IMG/VR virus record: IMGVR_UViG_3300025000_000090
Location: 1-64,000 of that record
Direction: 5' to 3' (one strand)
Source: a virus
DNA: 64,000 nucleotides
The notes below the pieces were generated by a model, which saw only the letters and a program-made list of their open reading frames with translations, was not told where the DNA came from and did no database searches. Every line of letters begins with the position of its first letter. Position 1 is the first letter of the stretch. Both the position numbers and the translations under genes were made by a program. Below are positions 9,218 through 19,600 of this stretch, in pieces.

Positions 9218-9906
9218 TGACAATAAATGATTTGATAACTGAATTCAAGACTACCTACGAACTAGGTAGTCTTGGATTACCAGGTTTTGAAGATTCAGAA
9301 ATAAAACAATTACTTGAGATCAATCAGTATAAAATGATTAATCAGAAGTTTGGTGGTAATAATATCTACAAATCCGAATTTCCAGATACATTGAAAAGGA
9401 TTGATGATTTGCAAGGATTACTGGTTGCTGAATACTTAGATTTATATCAAACAAATACAAATATAAATGAATATTTGGTAATTTTATCTTCTATAACCAA
9501 TTATTTACATACATATAAGGTAAGGATAAAAACAACCGGAGGTGTATTTGATTTAGCAGAACCAGTCAAATTAAATGAATCTATTAGATTTAGTTCTGGT
9601 TTCAGAAACACCAATCCAGTACTAAAAAATCCAAAATACACTATTACATCAAATAATTCTGGACAAAAGATTATAATGGTTTATTATTTTAAAAGCACAG
9701 ATTCTGCAATATTAACTACTGCCGGTTGTGAATTAACATATATAAGAAAACCTGAAAATTTAACAGGAACACCATCATCCCCATTAATTGATTTCAATGA
9801 TGATGTATATCATGAATTAGTAGCAATGACTGTAGATCATGCAATAAGTATTGTAAGTCCAAATAAGAGTCAAGTTAGTCAACAACAATTAAATAAAATA
9901 GAATAA
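9217..9906 (+). CDS. Head-tail connector/neck-type protein 1 of 3
   Basis: The 229-residue protein has a helical N-terminal segment (LITEFKTTYELG...IKQLLEINQYKMINQKFGG) followed by a beta-rich second half. The next two genes have the same plan and nearly the same length, so the three look like a tandemly duplicated family. It overlaps both neighbours by one base at TAATG junctions. The structural role is inferred from position between the capsid and fibre genes. Confidence 0.45.
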   Translation: MTINDLITEFKTTYELGSLGLPGFEDSEIKQLLEINQYKMINQKFGGNNIYKSEFPDTLKRIDDLQGLLVAEYLDLYQTNTNINEYLVILSSITNYLHTYKVRIKTTGGVFDLAEPVKLNESIRFSSGFRNTNPVLKNPKYTITSNNSGQKIIMVYYFKSTDSAILTTAGCELTYIRKPENLTGTPSSPLIDFNDDVYHELVAMTVDHAISIVSPNKSQVSQQQLNKIE

Positions 9907-10625
9907 TGACTGGTAGAGAAATGTTAATTCGCTTTGAGGAATTATTAAGAAATACTAATAAGGATTTAGAGTTTGATGAAAATATAAGCACTGAGGTAAT
10001 ATACTCAATATTGACGAGAGCACAAGAAGAATATATAATTCAGAATTTTTTGCTTGGAGATAGTATTAAGGATAATATAAATGCTATTAGACGCAGATCT
10101 GATGTATTATCAAAAATAATTAAAAGAACTGTTGCTGGAGATATTACTGTTGCTGCTTCTGCCACAAGTAAACAAATTGATGGTGGATATTTGGCCACAA
10201 TAACAAATGCTAATTACTGGGTATTTCTGTCTGGAGTATTAACTCATGCTGACTTGACTTCTTCTCAAAATGACAAAGGAGCACCAATAAATTCTCTTGA
10301 ACTTGAATTAATAAATCATTATGAATTAAATAAAAAGATTAGGACACTAACAAATGAACCAGTAATAAAAAAAGTTCCTATAGTTTTAGAGGGAGCAAAT
10401 AAATTTGTATTCTATCTTAGTAAAGAAAATATAGCAGAGATTGATGCATCCATAGCCAGCACTGTATTTGGAATTATATATTTAGCGAGGCCAACTGGTA
10501 TTGACGGAACTAATGCATCTGAATTAGCTGATTCAACACATAATGATATATTGAAGCTTGCAGTAGAAATGTTCTTGAGGGAATATAAATACAAATTAGG
10601 TAATTTGTCTAAACAACAAGTATAA
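9906..10625 (+). CDS. Head-tail connector/neck-type protein 2 of 3
   Basis: This 239-residue protein has an N-terminal helical region ending in ILTRAQEEYIIQNFL, a pattern that recurs as FYYLSRYEMDYIKLIY in the following gene. The second half is beta-rich with KKVPIVLEGANKFVFYL. It is coupled to both neighbours by one-base TAATG overlaps. It is probably a ring or adaptor subunit; this is inference from context, since I recognise no specific family. Confidence 0.45.
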   Translation: MTGREMLIRFEELLRNTNKDLEFDENISTEVIYSILTRAQEEYIIQNFLLGDSIKDNINAIRRRSDVLSKIIKRTVAGDITVAASATSKQIDGGYLATITNANYWVFLSGVLTHADLTSSQNDKGAPINSLELELINHYELNKKIRTLTNEPVIKKVPIVLEGANKFVFYLSKENIAEIDASIASTVFGIIYLARPTGIDGTNASELADSTHNDILKLAVEMFLREYKYKLGNLSKQQV

Positions 10626-11284
10626 TGGATGCCAGATACATGCAAGAAGCTGTAGAGATAGAACTTGGATTGCAGGATCCAAATTATGAAGAAAGAGGTA
10701 AACTTGAATCAAGGGTTATTTTTTATTATCTTTCAAGGTATGAAATGGATTACATCAAGTTGATATATGAAGAAGGTTTTGACAAAAACGAATCCAACAA
10801 AAGAAAACTTGGTAAATTACTTGAAGAAGTTACGATAACTGGTGGAGACATAGTATCTAGTACATTTTATCCAGATGCTTATGTTGTAACAATACCAACA
10901 GATGTTCTTTACACGATAAATGAAAGAGTTGATTTAACTGAAAATGCAATTCCTTATTTAAATATATTGACAAAACCTATTTCATATGATGAATATAGTG
11001 CAAATAAAAACAATCCATTTAGACATGCAAATGTTGAAAAATGTTTGAGATTAGAAGGTGTCAATTCGCATACATTATTAGTGACAAGCGATACAGATTC
11101 ATTAAATAATGTTTACTTAAATTATATAAAAACACCTTTAGGAATAAATTTAAGTCAAGATTGTGAATTACATGAAGGAGTTCATCATAATATAGTTTCT
11201 GGAGCAGTTAAATTAATACAAGCAGCAATGCAAAATCAAGTTGGATATAATATTCAATCTAAGGAAGAACAAGTAAATAAATAA
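10625..11284 (+). CDS. Head-tail connector/neck-type protein 3 of 3
   Basis: The product has 219 residues with the same layout as the two genes before it: an acidic helical N-terminus, the segment FYYLSRYEMDYIKLIYEEGF, then a beta-rich region with YVVTIPTDVLYTINERV. It closes the coupled run of genes 8333-11284. Function is inferred from position only. Confidence 0.45.
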   Translation: MDARYMQEAVEIELGLQDPNYEERGKLESRVIFYYLSRYEMDYIKLIYEEGFDKNESNKRKLGKLLEEVTITGGDIVSSTFYPDAYVVTIPTDVLYTINERVDLTENAIPYLNILTKPISYDEYSANKNNPFRHANVEKCLRLEGVNSHTLLVTSDTDSLNNVYLNYIKTPLGINLSQDCELHEGVHHNIVSGAVKLIQAAMQNQVGYNIQSKEEQVNK

Positions 11285-11303
11285 TTAATTAATATAATAA
11301 ACA

Positions 11304-11960
11304 ATGAGCGCATTAAGTAAAATAAAGACAATGGAAAGCAATCAAGATGCTACCGAGATTGTTGCTAGGGCAAAACATTTAAATCCAGTAATTGATAAGG
11401 TAAACGCTTTATCATCTGAAACTGGTAAATTAACTCTTTCAGACGGTTCCGTTGACTCTCCAACTATTGTGACAACTGGGGCTGCTGGAGTATATATTGG
11501 GCCAACTACTGCTGGATTAACAACTGCTGGAAGTCATTATGCTTTGTTGACAGGTAGCGGTATATTTACAGTATATACCAGTTCAACAACTGGTGGATTT
11601 GCCGGTAGTGGAACAAATCAAATTGGACCTATTACAATTTGTGCTGCTCAAGAAACAATTGCTGCTGGGTCTGGTGGAGCAATCAGTGTAGCTGCACATT
11701 ATACAGATATTGCTGTAGATGCCGGTGGTGATGCTTTTACCTTGGGAGCTGGAGCTTGTATTGGACAATTAAAGAAGATTATGCTAAGTGCTACCGCTGG
11801 TGGAACTGGAGTTGTTACTGGAACTTTTACAGGAGCTGGAACTACTTTAACTTTTACAAATGCTGGCGAATATGCATTGTTACAATGGAATGGAACCGAT
11901 TGGATTGCTTTAGAATTGGCTAGTGTTGTTACATTAACTCATAAACCAGTAATAACTTAA
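11304..11960 (+). CDS. Gly/Ala/Thr-rich virion surface protein (head fibre or decoration candidate)
   Basis: The 218-residue protein has a short helical N-terminus (residues 1-45, KHLNPVIDKVNALSSETGK) followed by low-complexity beta sequence dominated by Gly, Ala and Thr (TAGGTGVVTGTFTGAGTTLTF) and a closing domain LLQWNGTDWIALE. A short anchor helix followed by a beta-repeat shaft is typical of trimeric head fibres and appendage proteins. It is followed 40 nt later by another protein of related composition. I cannot place it in a named family. Confidence 0.45.
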   Translation: MSALSKIKTMESNQDATEIVARAKHLNPVIDKVNALSSETGKLTLSDGSVDSPTIVTTGAAGVYIGPTTAGLTTAGSHYALLTGSGIFTVYTSSTTGGFAGSGTNQIGPITICAAQETIAAGSGGAISVAAHYTDIAVDAGGDAFTLGAGACIGQLKKIMLSATAGGTGVVTGTFTGAGTTLTFTNAGEYALLQWNGTDWIALELASVVTLTHKPVIT

Positions 11961-12000
11961 TAATAAATAATAAATATTTTTTAATTAAAAACAAATAAAC

Positions 12001-13518
12001 ATGTTTGAAGGAAATGCAAGCTACTTATATGTAGCAAACGTAGCCTCTGGTGTAGCTGACGCTGGAGATGTAAAACTTATAGCCAATGGTTCTGTTGCTT
12101 TCTGTAAGGAAGATGGGACTATTGAAAAAGGAGCTAATACAACTGAGAAGTTGAGGTTAGCAAAGAAATTAGCTGATGGTACTATGATTTATAGTCCAGA
12201 ATTGAATATGGCAACCCGAAAGAATGTTGTAGGTAAATCTTTTGTAGCTCCAGAACGCCAAATATCCTATTTGGGATTTAATGGTACTTCTGGCGCCTTA
12301 GATGCAACTGCAAATGAATTGTTCGTAATGCATTTGGAATGGATGAATTCTCAGTTCACAATAAACAATACTCCAATCAGGTTCTCTGCACCTTACCAAA
12401 CGACTGCTGCTTCTCAAAAAGAATTAGCTTTTGGATTGGTTTCTGCAATTAACCCAGTTATTCAACGTCAACCATTTAAGTTTGTTGCAGTTGAAGTTGT
12501 TGGAGATGGTACTGTTGCTGCTATTACTGGTAATTCTACTATTACAAAAGTAACTAAAGGAGTGAAGGGAGTTGGATCTTATATTAAAACTGGAGATGCT
12601 ACAGCAACTTTTACAGCCTCTACGTCATCTGTAACTGATGCAACTGTATTAAATATTCCATCATCTGGTGGAAGAACTTTTAGTTATACACAAACTCTAT
12701 TGGGTAGTGGAGCTGGATCTGCTTGTACTTATATTGGAGAAACTGCTTATTTGATTGCAGATGCTGGTACTGCTGTTCAAAACGCAACTGCTATGGTAGC
12801 TGCTATTAATGCTGGCACTCAAGCAACAGCAAGTAATGTCGCCGGAACCAGTGCCGTAGTAACAATTGTTTATAATACAGACTTCTATTCATTACCTCCT
12901 TTGGCAATGGAAACTGTTGATGATGCAACCTGGACTAATGTTGTTGTTACAACTCTTACTGGAGACGCTATTCCTGTAAAATATTCTATTAGTGGAACCA
13001 CTTCTGCTGCTGCCACTTTTGCATTGTCAGAAGCATATGCAGGAGAAACTGGTTATGTATTTGATGGAACAACTGCTGCTGGAATGACTGGTATTGCTAC
13101 TGTTACTAATTATGGATTGAAATTTTCTGGTAAAGATAATTCTAAGTTTAATCCAGTAAATGACACTTGGGAACCAGTAAGGTTTAAAATACTTTCTGGG
13201 GACTTTGTAACTGCTACTGTAACTTATACTACAAATGCTACTCCTGGTACTGGTTATGCTAAGCAATTAGCTAATCTTGAATCTTATGCTCAGTTCTTGA
13301 ATAAGAGTGGTGTTATTGGAGCTTATCCTGAAATTAAACGTACTCAAGAAGTAGATCTTACTAAAGATTATGATATCATTAGTTTTGAGTTTGCAGATCA
13401 AACTTATGTCAGTCCAACTACTGGATTAGGCCCTATTCATACTTTTAGGATTCAAGTAGCTGTAGAGGTTTCTTTAGCTGGAGATGATATTGATACTGTA
13501 TTGGCAGTAACCGTCTAG
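12001..13518 (+). CDS. Beta-rich structural protein with Thr/Ala/Gly-rich domains
   Basis: The 505-residue product has an N-terminal domain (about 1-165) of ordinary composition and a middle region (about 165-400) with repetitive Ala, Thr, Gly and Val, resembling Ig-like or fibre-shaft beta domains. The C-terminal domain contains YDIISFEFADQTYVSPTTG. It lies just before a strong terminator, closing the capsid/neck operon, so an abundant outer virion protein is likely. The leader is A-rich (TTAATTAAAAACAAATAAAC). Confidence 0.45.
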   Translation: MFEGNASYLYVANVASGVADAGDVKLIANGSVAFCKEDGTIEKGANTTEKLRLAKKLADGTMIYSPELNMATRKNVVGKSFVAPERQISYLGFNGTSGALDATANELFVMHLEWMNSQFTINNTPIRFSAPYQTTAASQKELAFGLVSAINPVIQRQPFKFVAVEVVGDGTVAAITGNSTITKVTKGVKGVGSYIKTGDATATFTASTSSVTDATVLNIPSSGGRTFSYTQTLLGSGAGSACTYIGETAYLIADAGTAVQNATAMVAAINAGTQATASNVAGTSAVVTIVYNTDFYSLPPLAMETVDDATWTNVVVTTLTGDAIPVKYSISGTTSAAATFALSEAYAGETGYVFDGTTAAGMTGIATVTNYGLKFSGKDNSKFNPVNDTWEPVRFKILSGDFVTATVTYTTNATPGTGYAKQLANLESYAQFLNKSGVIGAYPEIKRTQEVDLTKDYDIISFEFADQTYVSPTTGLGPIHTFRIQVAVEVSLAGDDIDTVLAVTV

Positions 13519-13545
13519 CTTTAATTGGTAAATAAAATAAATAGA

Positions 13546-13572
13546 GGGAGGGCAAACGCCTTCCCTTTTTTT
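13546..13572 (+). terminator. Intrinsic terminator ending the capsid/neck operon
   Basis: GGGAGGGC (13546-13553) pairs with GCCTTCCC (13558-13565; one G:T pair) around an AAAC loop, followed by seven T. It lies 27 nt after the TAG stop of the preceding gene. Confidence 0.88.
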
Positions 13573-13589
13573 ATAATAACAAGTGTGAG

Positions 13590-13633
13590 TATAAAATATA
13601 TTTTGATTGTATATTTTATATTGCTATTTTTGA
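13590..13633 (+). promoter_or_regulatory. Bacteroides-type promoter inside an inverted repeat, start of the appendage operon
   Basis: TTTG (13602-13605), a 19-nt spacer and TATTTTTG (13625-13632) match the Bacteroides -33/-7 consensus. The -33 box sits in the 9-nt loop TTTTGATTG of a perfect 11-bp inverted repeat (TATAAAATATA, 13590-13600 and 13610-13620). The rest of the 255-nt gap up to 13773 holds no ORF longer than 11 codons; it would form an untranslated leader of about 135 nt for the gene at 13774. Confidence 0.6.
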
Positions 13634-13773
13634 ATAATCTAACATTATTACTATGAATGACATTATAATGAAAGCAATAGTTATTTAAAAATAAGAGTCA
13701 AACAATAATTTAATAAACAAAAATTAATGAACAATCTTTGGTATAAAAATATTCAATAAAAGCATTAATATAT

Positions 13774-14169
13774 ATGGAACAACACATCTCAAGCGAAAGT
13801 TTGCAACTCATAGCTAACCTTATCAAGGACAAGAATGCTGATTTAAAAGAACACTTTGATGTTCAGTTAAGGATGATAAAAACAACTGTACAAGAAAATC
13901 ATAATCTGGCAATAGAGACAAGGGATTTACAAAAGATAACAAATGGTAGAGTGAATATGCTTGAGAATGAAATGTATGGTTTTGTAGATAAAAATAATAG
14001 TAGGATTAAGGGGAGGGAAGGGTTGTTGTTTAAAATTAATGAAGTTGAAAAATGGAAATGGGTATATAAAAATTGGAAAGTTCCATTGGCTATATTTCTA
14101 TTTACTACAGCAATATATGTAAAAGAATCAAGAGATTTTATGATTAAATTAATGGATAAAATATTTTAA
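13774..14169 (+). CDS. Coiled-coil protein with one C-terminal membrane segment (possible holin-like or tail protein)
   Basis: The 131-residue protein is mainly charged helices (residues 1-90), then a basic/aromatic stretch KWKWVYKNWK and a hydrophobic segment VPLAIFLFTTAIYV, then a short charged tail. This layout resembles XhlA-type membrane proteins associated with lysis, although it lies in the appendage block some 8 kb from the muramidase gene. The recognisable holin-like gene at 21626 is decayed, so this could supply a membrane lesion function. Alternatively it is a structural anchor. I do not recognise a specific family. Confidence 0.45.
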   Translation: MEQHISSESLQLIANLIKDKNADLKEHFDVQLRMIKTTVQENHNLAIETRDLQKITNGRVNMLENEMYGFVDKNNSRIKGREGLLFKINEVEKWKWVYKNWKVPLAIFLFTTAIYVKESRDFMIKLMDKIF

Positions 14170-14170
14170 T

Positions 14171-14740
14171 ATGAGTTTAATTTTATTGAATGAACAAACT
14201 AATGACGGAAAAATTCTATATTTAACAGATGCATCAACTTGGAATGATGGAACAATACCAGCATTTGCTACATTTCAAGCAACTATGGTAAGCGCAAATA
14301 TCACAATTAAATATAAAACTCCAACAAATACAAGTTGGTCTTCCATATATACATATGACATATCCAGTATAATAACAGCAGCAACTACTGTTGCAGATTT
14401 GATATATCCAATTACATCTGTTCAGATTGGATTAGGTTCAAATTTAGCATTGCCAGATGGAATATATTCAATAGGATATAATCTTACCGACAATGTAACT
14501 ACTTACAGTTTTGCTTCAGAATTGGAATTATTGCTCTCTAATATAATAAAAGCAATTGTTTATAAACAAGTTGGTGCAATAGCTTACAAATATTATTGTG
14601 CAAACAATTACTACACAAAACCAATAGATGATGTATTATTAATAAAGAGTTTATATGATTCAATGATTGCAAGTGCATATGTTGCAAAGCAGCCCGAGAT
14701 ATTAAATATATTAGAAGTTTTACAAAGACAAACAGCTTAA
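14171..14740 (+). CDS. Appendage/baseplate-type protein, function unknown
   Basis: The 189-residue product is beta-rich at its N-terminus (Thr/Ser-rich, with LPDGIYSIGYNLTDNVTTYSF) and helical at its C-terminus, where it has YKYYCANNYYTKP and a terminal helix. It starts 2 nt after the previous stop and ends 2 nt before the next start, so it belongs to the fibre operon. It may attach the following fibre protein to the virion; that is inferred from adjacency only. Confidence 0.4.
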   Translation: MSLILLNEQTNDGKILYLTDASTWNDGTIPAFATFQATMVSANITIKYKTPTNTSWSSIYTYDISSIITAATTVADLIYPITSVQIGLGSNLALPDGIYSIGYNLTDNVTTYSFASELELLLSNIIKAIVYKQVGAIAYKYYCANNYYTKPIDDVLLIKSLYDSMIASAYVAKQPEILNILEVLQRQTA

Positions 14741-14741
14741 T

Positions 14742-16616
14742 ATGTCAATGGAATTAGGAAATAGTGGAAGCATACAGATAGGGCTAAGTCCATCTATTGT
14801 AATTCCATCATCAGAAGTCCCAGAACAAGTTTTAAGAACTGATGAAAAAATTCAGTTACTACAGACAAATCCAAGTACAGGAACTACTTTTACTGTTATG
14901 GCGAATAGTGGAGATACTGTTCCTGGATATTTGGATACAAAAATTGACACCTCTCAATTTAGTATTGTTGCAAACAGAATAACACTTATTGGATTTGATG
15001 GGTTAACTACTGATGATTTAACAGTAGGTAGTGCTAACTTATATTACACTCAAGCATTATTCAATGCTTCCTTTTCTAGTAAAACTACAACAAATCTACC
15101 AGAAGGAACTAATTTGTATTATACTGATGTTAGGGTTGCTGCTAATTCGGCGGTTGCATTAAATACTGCAAAAGTAACCAATGCTACACACACTGGAGAC
15201 GTGACTGGAGCAACAACATTAACTATTGGTGCTGATAAAGTTTTAAATACACACATAAATTGGGGGGTTGGAGATACACAGGTAAGTACAGCGGATATCC
15301 CAGAACTTACTAATCTTTATTATACTGATGCTAGGGTCAATTCAAATATAAATGTAGCTGCAAATACAGCGGCAAGGCATACGCATGCAAATATTACTTA
15401 TTTAAATGAATTAGCTAATAGTGGTGCGCAAATATCAAATGCTGTTACATTAGCACATACACATACAGCTCCTGGAACATTATCCATATTAGATGCCATA
15501 GAGGTGGCTTTTACAACTGAAATGTACAATAAATATGAAGCTTATACTTCTGGTATGGTTACATCAGCAGTTTCTCCAATTGATCTTACTTTGGGTGTAC
15601 TGTCTCATATAAGCACAGATGGCAATAAGCATGTTCCTGCTACCTCAACAACAAATAATAATAAAATACTTACAGCCGGAGCTAGTGCTGGAGTATTTTC
15701 ATGGACAACTTTTGATACTGTAGCTGCTACCTCTGGTATATTTGAAACATCACCTAGCACATCTATAGTAAAAACGCTTACTTCAAATTATATCAAGGAT
15801 CATGTTGAAAATACTTTAACCGCAAAACATGTTACTTCTGCTGATTTAACTTATATTGGGACAACAATTCCTACACATATTGCAGATGCATTAATTCATT
15901 TACCAGCAATAGTTTCAACAACTGATCAGGGTAAATTTTTATGGGTTAATTCATCAGATTCACCAGAATGGACTGATACGTCTACAGTTGTAATTCTTGC
16001 TGGAGAAACTTATATAACTGGTTCTGGGACTAATACATTAACATTGACTAAACTTGATTTAGCACAAACAAATATAACTGCTGGAACTAATATAACATTT
16101 TCAACTAACGCCATTAATGCCATACAAAGACCAATAGAAGATACTCCTACGTCTGGTAATAATCTAATAAGTATAAGTTCAGATTGGGCCTATAATCATG
16201 AAATAACATATGGTACTGGATCGCACATTCCAACTGGAGGAACTTCTGCTCAATACATAGCTGGAGACGGTACAATTGCAGATTTTAGTACAGCCCCAGG
16301 TGGTATTTATAAAGTAAGTCTAATTACCGGAGGTCCAACTGGATCTATAACAGCAAGGTTAGTTGGAGCTACATTTCCATCAGGATGGTCGGGGGCACAA
16401 GCCACAATAACTACGGACTTAGAAATAACACATACTACCACAAAACCAGTAATTGAAGTAATTATATATGCTGAAGATAGTGCTGGAATATTAACAAAAT
16501 TAATTGGAACAGCCGCATATACAACAATTGTTGGTAATGCTGCAAATACAGTAATAACAATACAATCTTTAGCTACTATAGCTCAAACTATACACATATA
16601 TTTTCAATTTGAGTAA
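14742..16616 (+). CDS. Tail fibre/appendage protein with NLYYT repeats
   Basis: This 624-residue protein is rich in Thr, Asn, Ser and Ala. It has at least three copies of a fibre repeat centred on NLYYT, for example LPEGTNLYYTDVRVAAN and IPELTNLYYTDARVNSN, interspersed with ATHTGDVTGATTLTIG-type turns. These repeats are typical of trimeric shafts of Bacteroidota phage fibres. The C-terminal 100 residues (from about SLITGGPTGSITARLVG) form a globular beta domain that could be the tip. The stop overlaps the next start by one base, so the two fibre genes are coupled. Confidence 0.7.
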   Translation: MSMELGNSGSIQIGLSPSIVIPSSEVPEQVLRTDEKIQLLQTNPSTGTTFTVMANSGDTVPGYLDTKIDTSQFSIVANRITLIGFDGLTTDDLTVGSANLYYTQALFNASFSSKTTTNLPEGTNLYYTDVRVAANSAVALNTAKVTNATHTGDVTGATTLTIGADKVLNTHINWGVGDTQVSTADIPELTNLYYTDARVNSNINVAANTAARHTHANITYLNELANSGAQISNAVTLAHTHTAPGTLSILDAIEVAFTTEMYNKYEAYTSGMVTSAVSPIDLTLGVLSHISTDGNKHVPATSTTNNNKILTAGASAGVFSWTTFDTVAATSGIFETSPSTSIVKTLTSNYIKDHVENTLTAKHVTSADLTYIGTTIPTHIADALIHLPAIVSTTDQGKFLWVNSSDSPEWTDTSTVVILAGETYITGSGTNTLTLTKLDLAQTNITAGTNITFSTNAINAIQRPIEDTPTSGNNLISISSDWAYNHEITYGTGSHIPTGGTSAQYIAGDGTIADFSTAPGGIYKVSLITGGPTGSITARLVGATFPSGWSGAQATITTDLEITHTTTKPVIEVIIYAEDSAGILTKLIGTAAYTTIVGNAANTVITIQSLATIAQTIHIYFQFE

Positions 16617-19600
16617 TGAGTAATTATTTTCCAACAATAGCATGGGGTACAATATGTAGAAATGTTTTACCTGAATATATAACTGGAACATTTCAACTTA
16701 ATTCATTTACAGTTGATGTGTATCCAATAGATTCAAATGAACCTGGGGCAGGATCATTAGATTGTGCTGTAAATGACTATGTGTTGGATTATCTTGGATT
16801 TCCTTATATAATTACCGCAATAAGTACAATTTCTGAAGGAAAGAGACTTGTTGTTTATGATATAAATGAAAGAAGTATTTCTGAAATGGTTATATATGGT
16901 CCATATTCAAATAGAATTGGATATGTATATAGACCAATTAATGGTGCAGTTATACTTTCACAATCACAATTATTAAAACTTGATACTCAGGCTAGAGATA
17001 GGATTAATAACTTTGAAAAAGGTGTTATATGGGAAAATAGGGGAATTGCTTTATATGATGGAACTAAATATAACAATATAACATTAGTAGAACTTGGCAA
17101 TAATTTAGCAACAACATCATCATTAGAAGTGCCTTGGAATGGTGGATTGGCTTATATATTAGGAGTTAATGTGGCTGGCACTGATAATGGATTCTTAATT
17201 AAAGGATCTAATGGAGAGATAGTTAATTCAGGATATCAATTCTCAACATTAAACACATTAGCAGATGCTTCCGATACTTTAATATCATCAACATTAGCCA
17301 TAAAGACCTATATAGATGCAATGGCCTCTGGTGGCAACTTTTTGGATGCCGCTATAAGGATGGTTATTGATAATACATTTGATCCTGGAGCATCACCAAC
17401 AACTGGTGATAGATATATACTGGAAACATTAACTATACATGCTAATTTTGGGACTATAGCTGGAGTTGGATTACACGATATAGTCGAATACTCTGGGTCT
17501 GCATTTGTTGTTATATTTGACGCATCAGCAGCAACTACTCCAGCTACCGTAACAGTTGGCACTGATAAAAACTTAGCAACCAATCATCAATGGACTTATA
17601 ATACAACTGATGACGTTTGGGTTGATAGGGGCGCTATTGGTAATCACAATGACTTATCATTAATAGATGGTGGAACTACTGGCCAATATTTCCATTTAAC
17701 ATCAGCACAACATACTGATTTAACAGATGCTGGAGATTCTATCTTGCATTATCATGCATCAGATAGAGATAGAGCGAATCACACTGGCAGTCAATTATAT
17801 ACAACTATAACTGATTTTATCGAAACCGTTCAAGATACAGTTGCATCTCAAATTCAGAATGATTCACTTAGTAATATGACTTGGAGTTATAATGATACAA
17901 CCGGATTGCTGACTCCAACTATATCCGTTTCTGGAATAAATTATTGGTCAAAATCTGGTAGTAATCTGACTTATTCCACTGGTAAGATATTAATTGGGGC
18001 ATCTGTTGACAATGGATATACATTAGACGTAACCGGAACTGGTAAATTTACATCATCCGTAACTGGCGTTACAGAATCATTGTCTAATAATTCGACAAAA
18101 TTAGCATCAACAGCTTATGTTAAAGGTCAAAATTATATAACATTAGCGTCATTAAGCTCAATAGCTACTGGCTTATCTTATTCTAATACTACAGGTATAT
18201 TTTCCATAACGAGCGGGTATGTTATTCCGACAACAACGGAACAGACTCAATGGGATACCGCTTACACCCACAGCCTAAATAACAATCAGGCACATAGTGA
18301 TTATCTGAAAAATAATGCTGATGATACAACTAGCGGTATTTTAACTGCTTCTCAATTTATAACACCTAATAGTACTACAATTGGTGGTATATTATTAAAA
18401 GATAGTTTAGATAGAACTGGTTTGTTAGAAATAAACCGTAAAGGAACTACTACTTGGAGTGGGATTCAAGTAAAATATAGTGTTACTGCTTTATGGTCAT
18501 TCATGGGTACTGAAACCCAATATGGATTGTATGATGATGTTAATGCTAAATGGTCAATTCTATCTACAAAAAATGCACAAACATCATTATATTATAATGG
18601 GGGAGTTAAACTTAATACAACCAATACTGGAATTGCTATTACAGGTCAATTAACATCTGATGGCACCGGCAACAATTCTTTTATGGGCAATGTTGGTATA
18701 GGAATTACTACACCATTAAATCCCGTTCATATAGAAAAATCTGATGGAACTCCACAACTAAGGCTTTCTATGGATGGATCCCATTATTCAACTTTTTACA
18801 CTAACTCTGCTGGTGGTACTATTATCAATACAGTTGGTGGTGGTAGTGGTTACATAATATTCGACATTGATTCATCTGAAAAAATGCGAATATTAAGTAA
18901 TGGAAATATTGGTATTGGGATAAATGCTCCTATATCAAAAATACACATATATGAAAGTACCACATCTACAGGAATTGCAACTGGATTAACTATTGAACAA
19001 TCCTCAACTGGTGATGCTCAATTACAATATTTATTAACAGAAGGACAAAGGTGGGTGACTGGGATTGATAACAGCGATTCTGATTCATTTAAAATAGGAA
19101 GGGGTGTAGATTGGGCAACAGGTGTTGATATTAAAATATCTACTGCTGGTGCAATAACATTAGGTTCTCTTGCTGGATATATAAAAGGAACTGCTGGGGC
19201 GTTAAGTGCATCTACAACAATACCAGAAACTGATTTATCATTTACAGATGTAACTACAAACAATTCTAGTACAACTAAGCACGGGTTTTTGCCAAAATTA
19301 ACCGGAGTTACAACAGTATATTTAAATGGTAATGGATCGTGGACTACTCCACCAGATACTACCGTGGCTTATGGAGCCGACAATCAAATACCATTTATAA
19401 ATACAACAAATAATGGATTTGAATATTCATCGGTACTTACATGGGATTCATATAGATTATCTGCTGCTTATGGAGACAATTTATATGTAGGAAGTTCAAC
19501 TACAGGATCCACGTCTGCAACTTCAATTAGGAATGTAGCATTGGGAGTTGGAGCTGGAGTATCCTTATCTGGTGGAGACAATAACTCATTAATTGGATGG

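Noticed and set aside
12684-12692. DnaA-box-like TTATACACA in the structural gene
   Set aside because: A single match inside coding sequence of an AT-rich genome carries no weight as an origin.
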